Below, in pieces: positions 1 through 7,407 of a stretch of 64,000 bases of DNA. Made by a program: the position numbers and the translations under genes. The notes under the pieces are model-generated. The model did not search any database, was not told where the DNA came from, and worked only from the letters and a program-made list of their open reading frames with translations. Each line of letters starts with the position of its first letter. Position 1 is the stretch's first letter. Location: contig NZ_CP098039.1 of NCBI RefSeq assembly GCF_023650955.1, positions 1,054,001-1,118,000 on the forward strand. Direction: 5' to 3'. Source of the DNA: Thermosynechococcus sp. HN-54. GTDB taxonomy: Bacteria; Cyanobacteriota; Cyanobacteriia; Thermosynechococcales; Thermosynechococcaceae.

Positions 1-2
1 AG

Positions 3-1481
3 GGCATTTGGACCTTTGATCGGCAAGTGGCGGCCACAGCGGCTGAACTGCTCCTGAATCGGATTCGTGAGTACCGCCCGGAACTCAAGGATAAACTTAA
101 GGAGGCTCTGGGATTGGTGGCGAAGTATCGCCAAGTAGAGGGCTGCAATAGTGACCCTGCCCCCTTTGCCGATCGCTTGGTGACCTATCTGCAAGCAGGA
201 CAATACAAGCAAATCAAGGCCTACCGCCAAATTGCCATTCAAGAGCGCAAGGAACGCCTCACCAACGCCATCACCACAGCCATTCGCAACTCCCTCAATC
301 CCACGGAAATTCTCACGCGCGCGGTGGCAGAACTGGGGGAAGCCCTGAAAAGCGATCGCTGTCTCATCTACCGTTGCCGCAGTACCGATACCCGCGTGCG
401 CATTGAGCACGAGTACACAAGCGGAACCCTACCGCCGTTGCAGTACCAGTATTGGCCGGTCAGCGAGCACCCCTACACACAACGGGCACTGGATCATCAG
501 CAGGTGATTCAAGTGGATGATGTGGCGGCTGATCCCCACTACGATGCCCTGCGCTTTAAGCCCCTCGATGCTGCTGGGGTCAAGGCACTCCTGCTGGCGC
601 CAGTGCTCTATCAAGGGCGGCTCCTTGGGATTGTCGAACTGCACCGCGGCGAACCGTTGCCTTGGCACGATATGGACGCAGAATTGGTGGAGGCGATCGC
701 CACCCAAGTGGGGGTTGCCCTGATTCAGGCAGAGGCCTATGCGGATCTAGAGGAACTGAATGCCCAACTGGAGGCCTTGGATCGCACCCGCAGCAATCTG
801 ATTGCCATTACCGGTCACGAACTGCGCACGCCCCTTTCGACCATTCAAGTCTGCCTCGAAAGCCTAGCCAGCGAACCCGATATGGATCCAGAACTGCGGC
901 AGGTGATGCTGAGTACTGCGTTGGCCGATGCGGAGCGGATGCGGAAACTCATTCAGGACTTTCTCACGCTCTCGCAGTTGGAAAGTGGTCGTGTCCAATG
1001 GCGACCGGAACCACTGCCGTTGCAGGAACTGGTGGATTTGGCGCTAAGTAGCTTACGCACCCCTAAGGATCAACTGCCGACGATTCGGATGGCGTTGCCC
1101 AAGGAATTGCCCTTGATCCGAGCCGATGGGGAATGGCTAGTGGAGGTGCTCTCGAAGCTACTCGATAATGCCTGTAAGTTTACGGAACAGTCGGGTCAAG
1201 TTTCCATTGCGGCAAAACCCCGTCCTGATGGTTTGCTGGAAGTGACGGTGGCTGATACTGGGCGGGGGATTGAACCGGATCGTCTGGAAACAATTTTTGA
1301 TCGCTTTTATCAAGAAGAGGGGGCACTGCGGCGCTCGACGGGTGGCACAGGCTTGGGTTTAGCCATCTGTCGCCAGATCATTACCAATCTGGGGGGACAA
1401 ATTTGGGCAGAGTCGGCGGGGCGCGATCGCGGTAGTGAATTCCACTTTACGATTCCCATTGCTGAGCCTTTTTCTGGATAG
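3..1481 (+). CDS. Sensor histidine kinase with GAF domain (5' end outside window)
   Basis: The frame is open from the first bases of the window, so the gene starts upstream; a GTG at 27 is probably internal. The first visible residues (GIWTFDRQ) resemble the end of the cyanobacterial DICT sensory domain, which is an inference. Next comes a GAF domain (roughly residues 100-240 of the visible part), then a HisKA dimerisation helix with phospho-acceptor motif GHELRTPLS, then a HATPase_c domain with N box DNACKF, G1 box DTGRGI and G2 box GTGLGLAICRQI. The kinase would autophosphorylate on His and pass phosphate to an unidentified response regulator; none is adjacent. No transmembrane segment is visible, so it is probably soluble. 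The catalytic core is complete and should be active. Confidence 0.85.
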   Translation, partial: GIWTFDRQVAATAAELLLNRIREYRPELKDKLKEALGLVAKYRQVEGCNSDPAPFADRLVTYLQAGQYKQIKAYRQIAIQERKERLTNAITTAIRNSLNPTEILTRAVAELGEALKSDRCLIYRCRSTDTRVRIEHEYTSGTLPPLQYQYWPVSEHPYTQRALDHQQVIQVDDVAADPHYDALRFKPLDAAGVKALLLAPVLYQGRLLGIVELHRGEPLPWHDMDAELVEAIATQVGVALIQAEAYADLEELNAQLEALDRTRSNLIAITGHELRTPLSTIQVCLESLASEPDMDPELRQVMLSTALADAERMRKLIQDFLTLSQLESGRVQWRPEPLPLQELVDLALSSLRTPKDQLPTIRMALPKELPLIRADGEWLVEVLSKLLDNACKFTEQSGQVSIAAKPRPDGLLEVTVADTGRGIEPDRLETIFDRFYQEEGALRRSTGGTGLGLAICRQIITNLGGQIWAESAGRDRGSEFHFTIPIAEPFSG

Positions 1482-1536
1482 GAATCTCCTCAGGCACGAA
1501 TCCCCTTAACATAGACACCAATGATAGGTAGCAACC

Positions 1537-2262
1537 GTGGCACCATCCTTTGCCGATACCGCCATTGACATTTTGATTGACTTGGCCGAGCGGGGCGAAA
1601 TTGACCCGTGGGATATTCAAGTGATTGATGTCTTTGATCGCTGTTTGGCGGAGTTGGCGCGTCGGGGGGAACCGAGTTTGAGTGAGTCAGGACAGGCTTT
1701 TTTGTATGCAGCCATGCTGGTACTCCTGAAGAGCGATCGCCTGATGACTGTTGCTGAACCAGCGCCAGAGGTGGAAACGGTTGCAGAATCCCCAGAGATT
1801 CCTGAGAACCCCTCCATAGGTGTTTGGCCGACTGCCCTAGAGCAGCATTTACGTCGTCGTCCGGTGGCTCCCCCGCAGCAGCGTCGCCGCGTCACCCTTG
1901 AGGAGCTGATTGCTCACCTGAAAACAATGGCGGTTCAGAGCGATCGCGCCCAGATGTTGCGGTCTCATCAACCCCGCCGTCGTCGCCGGCCGACAACCCT
2001 CAAGGCGATCACCCAACTGGCTCACCAAGAAAATCTCACGGAGATGGCCAGTGAAGTGGAAACACTGCTGGCAGAGATTGCTCCCGAAGGTACATGGCTA
2101 GACTTCCAAGAGCTACTGCGGCGCAAACCCGATCCCGTGGGCGTCTTTTGGGCGCTGCTATTCCTCGCTGCCCAGTCCAAGGTGGATCTGCAGCAAGCAG
2201 ATTTTTATCAACCCCTACAGGTGCGAACTTCTCTGCCGCAAGCGATTCCCCTTGAGGCCTAA
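1537..2262 (+). CDS. scpA: Segregation and condensation protein A (ScpA family)
   Basis: A 241-residue protein with the ScpA/kleisin pattern: an N-terminal helical domain (FADTAIDILIDLAERGEIDPWD, then AMLVLLKSDRLM), a variable acidic middle part, and a C-terminal winged-helix-like part (TWLDFQELLRRKPDPVGVFWALLFLA). In the family ScpA bridges the SMC heads and, with ScpB, forms the condensin-like complex that compacts and segregates the chromosome. The start is GTG at 1537, 55 bp after the upstream kinase. Cyanobacterial ScpA proteins are divergent, so the family call is firmer than the claim that it acts with SMC. Its stop lies one base from the stop of the convergent phosphatase gene. Confidence 0.8.
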   Translation: MAPSFADTAIDILIDLAERGEIDPWDIQVIDVFDRCLAELARRGEPSLSESGQAFLYAAMLVLLKSDRLMTVAEPAPEVETVAESPEIPENPSIGVWPTALEQHLRRRPVAPPQQRRRVTLEELIAHLKTMAVQSDRAQMLRSHQPRRRRRPTTLKAITQLAHQENLTEMASEVETLLAEIAPEGTWLDFQELLRRKPDPVGVFWALLFLAAQSKVDLQQADFYQPLQVRTSLPQAIPLEA

Positions 2263-2263
2263 G

Positions 2264-3115
2264 CTAGCGTCCCTCTGGTAAAAACGAAAATCCTAAGGGC
2301 TTTACCCGCAATAGAGCCTCACTCAGAGCAGCGTGGAGGTGGCCATTGGTGGCTAAAATGCGCCCCGATGTGAGGTCAAAGGGGGATTGATCGTAGGCAG
2401 TGACCACCCCTCCCGCTTCGCGGACAAGCACAACCCCGGCGGCCAAATCCCAAGGGGAAAGACCCCGTTCCCAATAACCATCAAGACGACCACAGGCAAT
2501 GTAGGCCAAGTCAATAGCAGCGGCGCCGCCGCGACGCACGCCTTGGGTGAGATGGGTGAGGTAGCAAAATTCAGCGTAGTTGTTGTCCTCGGTTTCACGG
2601 CGATCGTAGGCAAAGCCCGTGACCAAAAGGCTATGACTTAATTCTGTGGTGGTGGAAACGCGAATGGGCTGGCGATCGCGGGTGGCACCGAGGCCCGTGG
2701 CTGCCCGAAAGAGTTCGCGATGAAAGGGATCATAGACGACACCGATGTGGGGTTCCCCCTCCACCAGAAGTGCCACAGATACTGCACTAAAGGGGTATTG
2801 ATGGGCATAGTTGGTCGTGCCATCCAGCGGATCAATTGCCCACAGAAATGGATTGTTCTTGAGTCCCGAAAGACCCGATTCCTCCGCGAGCACCGCATGG
2901 TCGGGACAGTGGCGACGAATGACATCCAGCACTGCTGCTTCCGACTGGCGATCGGCCACCGTAACGAGGTCACCCGAACGTCCTTTTTCCTCAATCTCAC
3001 TCAGTTTGCCCCAGTAGTGCTGAAGCACCGCGCCGCCGGCCAAAGCTGCCTCCGTGGCAATTTCCAAGTAGCGCTGCCGCTCATTCTCCGGTAGAGGACA
3101 CTTCACTTCTGACAT
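2264..3115 (-). CDS. Inositol monophosphatase family protein (SuhB-like)
   Basis: A 283-residue Mg-dependent phosphatase of the IMPase superfamily. Both signatures are present: metal-binding WAIDPLDGTTNYAH near residue 90, preceded by the metal ligands of LAEESG, and the C-terminal WDLAAGVVLVREAGG near residue 220. The family hydrolyses myo-inositol-1-phosphate and related sugar or nucleotide phosphates; the true substrate cannot be read from sequence. It follows the ferredoxin gene by 6 bp on the same strand, so the two are probably co-transcribed. A second, different IMPase-family gene lies at 30856-31737; the two are distant paralogues rather than a recent duplication. Confidence 0.88.
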   Translation of the reverse strand: MSEVKCPLPENERQRYLEIATEAALAGGAVLQHYWGKLSEIEEKGRSGDLVTVADRQSEAAVLDVIRRHCPDHAVLAEESGLSGLKNNPFLWAIDPLDGTTNYAHQYPFSAVSVALLVEGEPHIGVVYDPFHRELFRAATGLGATRDRQPIRVSTTTELSHSLLVTGFAYDRRETEDNNYAEFCYLTHLTQGVRRGGAAAIDLAYIACGRLDGYWERGLSPWDLAAGVVLVREAGGVVTAYDQSPFDLTSGRILATNGHLHAALSEALLRVKPLGFSFLPEGR

Positions 3116-3121
3116 GGGTGA

Positions 3122-3514
3122 TTAATCCTCATCGAGGGGCAGCCCCAACTGTACCCGTCCCTTGCCAAAGTAACGGCCAAATTGCAGCTCATAGACCTCG
3201 TCCTCATCTTGGGTTTCCACCTCAAGGTCAGAGCGGGCATAGCTGACACACAAGAGGGCATACCCTTGGGCTTGCAGTGCTGGCGAGAGTCCCATGGCTT
3301 CGGGTTGATAGACATGGCCAGAGAGAATGCGCACGGCACAAGTGGTACAGGCACCGTTACGGCAGGAAAAGGGCAGTTCAAGGCCTTGGCTCTCAGCGTA
3401 TTGCAGGATATAGCGATCGCTAGGAACGTTGATGGTGTACGTCCGCGTGGGGGGATCCCCCGGCTTGAGGGGGCGCACGTGAATGGTGACAGAGTAGGTT
3501 TGTGGCGTGCTCAT
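3122..3514 (-). CDS. 2Fe-2S ferredoxin (plant type)
   Basis: A 130-residue plant-type ferredoxin. The cluster ligands are in CRNGACTTC (three Cys) with the fourth Cys in the ALLCVSYA stretch about 30 residues on. The N-terminus begins at residue 10 with a beta-grasp strand, slightly longer than PetF. The C-terminus carries an extra acidic, aromatic tail of about 30 residues (EDEVYELQFGRYFGKGR...), unlike photosynthetic PetF of about 97 residues. It is therefore more likely one of the secondary ferredoxins of cyanobacteria, with an unknown electron partner. The start is ATG at 3514. The IMPase gene follows within 6 bp. Confidence 0.88.
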   Translation of the reverse strand: MSTPQTYSVTIHVRPLKPGDPPTRTYTINVPSDRYILQYAESQGLELPFSCRNGACTTCAVRILSGHVYQPEAMGLSPALQAQGYALLCVSYARSDLEVETQDEDEVYELQFGRYFGKGRVQLGLPLDED

Positions 3515-3680
3515 GGTCTTGTTATCTCGCAGTCAAACAGCCTTGAAATTGCCATACTAAAACTTTGGTGAAATGAGGAGAGTTGCCCCTTAGTTACGAT
3601 ACCGTAATCCCAAACCCTTAACGATAATGCTAGGGTAGGGACGGTTTGATGACCCACGTTTGTCGGGAGACCTAGAAGTT

Positions 3681-4205
3681 ATGAGTACGTTAGTGGTTGT
3701 CGCGTTTGATGACGAGTACAAAGCCAATGAAGTATTGATCCAATTATTAAAGCTCCAGCGCGAACATCTGATTGACCTCGAAGATGCTGCCGTTGTCGTG
3801 CGCACCAAGGAGGGCAAGCTGAAAATCAACCAAACCCAAGATTTGACCCTAGAGGGTGCCCTTGGGGGTGGCTTTTGGGGGTTGTTAATTGGTCTATTGT
3901 TTTTTAATCCGCTGTTGGGCTGGGCGGCTGGTTTCCTAGCGGGGGCGATTTCCGGCAAATTTACCGATATTGGCATTGACGATAACTTCATCAAGGAGTT
4001 GGGTCAAACGATTTCTCCCGGTAGCTCCGCTATCTTTACGTTGATTCGCAAAGCCACTCCCGATAAAGTGCTTGAAGAAATCGCTCCCTTTGGGGGTAAA
4101 GTGCTGCACACCTCGCTCTCGAAAGAGGATGAGGCCAAGTTGCAGGCAGCTCTTAACCGCGGCAAGGCCACTGCGGCAGCGACGATAGAAACACCGAATG
4201 GTTAG
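3681..4205 (+). CDS. DUF1269 family membrane protein
   Basis: A 174-residue protein opening with MSTLVVVAFDDEYKANEVL, typical of the DUF1269 family. A glycine-rich hydrophobic hairpin follows (GGGFWGLLIGLLFFNPLLGWAAGFLAG, about residues 66-95), the only membrane part. A polar C-terminal domain ends in KVLHTSLSKEDEAKLQ. The ATG at 3681 is preferred over an upstream in-frame start because the family normally begins here. Function is unknown for the family; a link to stress or membrane integrity has been suggested in other bacteria but nothing here shows it. It stands alone, downstream of a divergent ferredoxin gene. Confidence 0.8.
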   Translation: MSTLVVVAFDDEYKANEVLIQLLKLQREHLIDLEDAAVVVRTKEGKLKINQTQDLTLEGALGGGFWGLLIGLLFFNPLLGWAAGFLAGAISGKFTDIGIDDNFIKELGQTISPGSSAIFTLIRKATPDKVLEEIAPFGGKVLHTSLSKEDEAKLQAALNRGKATAAATIETPNG

Positions 4206-4340
4206 TCCGCTCTAACGCGAGTTTTAAGTTTAAGTTAATTAGGATTAATTAGGGTCATTTTAAGACGCTTAACCATTCCCTGAAGGACGGGGCCTTTTTG
4301 CTCAAAGAGGGAACTGATAGCGTTGAGGAGTGAGGACACA

Positions 4341-6113
4341 GTGGCCAATCAAACCAAGTCAACCGCAGGGGTTGGAGTGCTCAAACAACTCAGGGGGCGA
4401 TCGCGCCAACTCAATGGTTTAGTGACCCTTGTGCAACAACAGTGGCGCTCCTGCCTCCCTTGGTTGCAACACTGGCAACTGGTGGCTGGTTTCTCCCTCC
4501 TGACTTCTGTGGGGATTTCGGGGCTATCCCTGTGGCTGCTGCTGCGGCAACCCACCACGCCCGGTAATTGTGATTTTGTTCTTTGGCCCTTGGCATCGGC
4601 CTCCTTTCGCCTCTACTGTGCTCAACAGGCAGCAGAACGCCACACCCTTGAGGATTTGCTCCAGGCCATTGATCTCATTGATGACTTACCTCGCGATCAT
4701 CCCCTTGCTCCTGAGATTAATCGTCGCCTCGAGGCGTGGTCAGATCAGGTGCTGGCTTTGGCAGAAGCGGCGTTCCATGAGGGGCAATTGCATCGAGCGA
4801 TCGCCTTTGCACGGCGGATTCCTCGGGATGTCGAAGCCTACACCAAGGTGGAAGAACGCATCCAGCGCTGGCAGCAGATCTGGCAAGAGGGAGAGGAAAT
4901 TTACCGCCGCGCCGAAGCCGCCTTGAAAAACCTTGAATGGCGAGAAGCCTTTCAAATCTCGCTCCAATTGCAATTTGTTGACTGTCGTTACTGGGCACAG
5001 GATCAGTTTGGCGCCTTTAATGAGCGGATTATCCGTGCCCAACGGGAAGATCGGCAATTGGATGAAGCCCGTGCTCTCATGGCAAGCGGGGATGCCGATC
5101 AGTTGGCCGCTGCCATTGAAATTGTGCGGCAAATTCCCCCCACAAGTGATATTTATCCGGGCGCCCGTCGCCTGCTCAATCAGTTGGGTGAGCGATTGTT
5201 GGAATTGGCGATCGCCGCCTTAAATCGCTATGACCCGCTAGAGGCACGGCGAATTGCTCGTTTGATTCCACGAGATGTCAGGAGTGCCCGTAGTGCTGAG
5301 GATGTGGTGAAGTTGGCAGCAGCGGAAGAGTTTGCCCAAGCAGGGATGGGACAGGATATTGACCGGGCGATCGCCCAAGCCCGGACGATTACCGCCGATC
5401 GCCCCCTCTACTTTGAAGCTCAGCAGGCCATTCAGCGCTGGCAAACAGATTGGCAGGTCTTACAAACCCTAGCGGAAGCCCAAGCCATTGCCCGTAGCGG
5501 CAACATTGATCGCCTCCGCCTTGCCCTCAACCGCCTCAACCTTCCTCTGGCGGAAGCCAGTCCCTACCGCCAAGCTCAAATTCGCGATCAGCGACGGCTG
5601 TGGCAACGTCAAATTGAGATTGCTGAGGATCAACCCCTGATTGACCGAGCCAATGCCCTTGCCCGCCAAGGAACGCCAGAAGCCTTGCTGCAAGCCCGCC
5701 AACTCCTTGAGCAAATCCGCCCCCAGCGCGCCCTCTATGAAACCGCCCAAAATCGCCTCAAAGAACTCTTTCCCCCCGTTGCAACTGAAGCCGTACATTG
5801 GCAGCCGGATTTGGACACAGCTCGCCTGAACGAAGCCCAACGTCGTGCCCGAGGAGGGCGCGATCGCGACTTTGCCGCTGCCATTGCCATTGCTCAGGAA
5901 ATTTCCCCCGACTCCAGTGTCTATGCCATCGCCAACCAGTTGATTGTGCAATGGGGCAACAACATTTTGGAGCAGGCGCGCTATTGGGTGGGGCGGGACA
6001 ACCAGCAGGCGATCGCCACCGCCGAACTCATCCCACCCAACCATCCCCTCTACCCAGAAGCAAGGGAACTCATCCGCGTTTGGCAAGAGGCCGAACCACG
6101 GAACCCCTTTTAA
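4341..6113 (+). CDS. Membrane-anchored alpha-solenoid repeat protein, function unknown
   Basis: About 590 residues from GTG 4341, which has a GAGG-type ribosome site just upstream; an in-frame TTG at 4323 is the alternative. One transmembrane segment (LVAGFSLLTSVGISGLSLWLLL, near residues 50-71) is followed by a long periplasmic or cytosolic alpha-helical region. That region repeats a degenerate unit of about 80-90 residues: an A/L-rich helix, then a phrase like AIAxAxxIPxxxPLYxxAxxxIxxWQ. At least five copies are recognisable (around IPRDVEAY, IPPTSDIYPGA, ITADRPLYFEA, ISPDSSVYAIA, IPPNHPLYPEA). Proteins of this architecture are common and uncharacterised in cyanobacteria. A scaffold role is only a guess. 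Confidence 0.7.
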   Translation: MANQTKSTAGVGVLKQLRGRSRQLNGLVTLVQQQWRSCLPWLQHWQLVAGFSLLTSVGISGLSLWLLLRQPTTPGNCDFVLWPLASASFRLYCAQQAAERHTLEDLLQAIDLIDDLPRDHPLAPEINRRLEAWSDQVLALAEAAFHEGQLHRAIAFARRIPRDVEAYTKVEERIQRWQQIWQEGEEIYRRAEAALKNLEWREAFQISLQLQFVDCRYWAQDQFGAFNERIIRAQREDRQLDEARALMASGDADQLAAAIEIVRQIPPTSDIYPGARRLLNQLGERLLELAIAALNRYDPLEARRIARLIPRDVRSARSAEDVVKLAAAEEFAQAGMGQDIDRAIAQARTITADRPLYFEAQQAIQRWQTDWQVLQTLAEAQAIARSGNIDRLRLALNRLNLPLAEASPYRQAQIRDQRRLWQRQIEIAEDQPLIDRANALARQGTPEALLQARQLLEQIRPQRALYETAQNRLKELFPPVATEAVHWQPDLDTARLNEAQRRARGGRDRDFAAAIAIAQEISPDSSVYAIANQLIVQWGNNILEQARYWVGRDNQQAIATAELIPPNHPLYPEARELIRVWQEAEPRNPF

Positions 6114-6119
6114 GCGCTT

Positions 6120-6968
6120 TTAGTGATTCGTAGGCGCTTCCACCAGCCGCACCTTTTGGGCCAGACCCATGGCTTGCAGTGCCCGAATCGTGATCCACGT
6201 AATATCAAATTCCCACCATTGCAGACCGTGACGTGCCGAATGGGGGTAGGTGTGGTGATTGTTGTGCCAGCCTTCGCCAAAGGTCAAGAGGGCAACCCAC
6301 CAGCAATTCGTGGAGCGATCGCCCGATTCAAACGTGCGGTAGCCAAACTTGTGGGTGGCACTATTCACAAACCAAGTGAGGTGATACACCAGTACAAGGC
6401 GGACAAAAATGCCCCAAACTACAAAGGGCAGCCCACCCCACAAATACAGTAAGACCCCTAGAACCACTTGAATGGGCACAAAGTACTGATTCAAAAAGCG
6501 ATAGACGGGGTCAGTGTTAATGTCCTTGGTGAGGCGTTCCACCTCTGCCTTGGCGGGTACTTCTTGGAGCATCCAGCCCATATGCGACCACCAAAACCCT
6601 TTTTGGGAATTGTGCTGATCCAGTTCTTGATCGGAGTGGAGGTGATGATTGCGGTGGAGGCCGACCCATTCAATGATTCCACCCTCACAGGCCAAGCTAC
6701 CGCAAAAGACAAAAAAGTATTCCAGCCATTTTGGACACTGGAAACTGCGATGGGTGACAAGGCGATGCCAGCCCAAGGTAATCCCTAGGCCACCGGACAC
6801 CCAGTAGAGGACAAAACAGAGGAGCACTGCCGACCATGAAAACAGCCCCGGCACAAAGGCCAGCAACGCTCCCAAATGGACAACGCCCATAAAAAAAATC
6901 ACCCCCCAGTTGGGACGCAGGGGGCGCGAAGGCAACGACGAAACAGATGTCATAAAACTCTCAAACAC
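6120..6968 (-). CDS. desC: Acyl-lipid delta-9 fatty acid desaturase
   Basis: A 282-residue membrane desaturase with the three diiron histidine boxes: HRLVTH, HRNHH and HNNHH. Hydrophobic pairs of segments flank the boxes (FFMGVVHLGALLAFVPG; VVLGVLLYLWGG). In cyanobacteria DesC puts a double bond at the delta-9 position of stearoyl and palmitoyl chains bound to membrane lipids, using ferredoxin as electron donor, and sets membrane fluidity. No desA, desB or desD is in the window, in keeping with thermophilic cyanobacteria that make only monounsaturated lipids. The start could be ATG 6968 or the internal ATG five codons on (MTSVSSLP). It is transcribed away from the GH63 gene across a 439-bp divergent spacer. 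Confidence 0.92.
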   Translation of the reverse strand: MFESFMTSVSSLPSRPLRPNWGVIFFMGVVHLGALLAFVPGLFSWSAVLLCFVLYWVSGGLGITLGWHRLVTHRSFQCPKWLEYFFVFCGSLACEGGIIEWVGLHRNHHLHSDQELDQHNSQKGFWWSHMGWMLQEVPAKAEVERLTKDINTDPVYRFLNQYFVPIQVVLGVLLYLWGGLPFVVWGIFVRLVLVYHLTWFVNSATHKFGYRTFESGDRSTNCWWVALLTFGEGWHNNHHTYPHSARHGLQWWEFDITWITIRALQAMGLAQKVRLVEAPTNH

Positions 6969-7407
6969 ATTAACAAGCCCCAGCTAGAGTTGAGCCAGTT
7001 AGGCCACTCCCTTGGGGCAGAGACGGTTGCGAATGCTTTCTTAACTAGACTAGACGTTAGGAGAAATTCTTTTCCAAATAGCCTACGTTGAACCAGCAAG
7101 ACAATCAACCTCTTTTTCCATCATCGCGGAGATTGGAGAGAACGTCAAGCTAAGTTTGGTATCGGATACTTCGCTTTTTACAAGGATAGAACACGCTCAA
7201 CACTGCAAAAGTCCCTATTGCAGGGGATGGTATCCCTAGTTCAGAAAAGGGCGGTATCCGCCCTAACAGGTTGCCCAACCTTAATGTTTCCTTTCTTGGG
7301 GATTGACGATATTTTGCTTATCTTTAACCTATAAGCTTCTTTTATAATAGCTTTGATTTAATTTTATAAGTGTTTATAGTTTTTTCCGATCACCCGCGAG
7401 GTTAAAG
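6969..7407. promoter_or_regulatory. Divergent intergenic region between desC and the GH63 gene
   Basis: This 439-bp spacer holds no convincing gene and must contain both promoters. Near the glycosidase side there is an exact TATAAT at 7343-7348, 60 bp before the start codon, in an AT-rich stretch, and a TTGACG further upstream. Two adjacent hairpins sit at 7223-7237 (GGGAT-GGT-ATCCC core) and 7248-7264 (AGGGCGG-TAT-CCGCCCT). Neither is followed by a T run, so they are not ordinary terminators. Confidence 0.5.
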
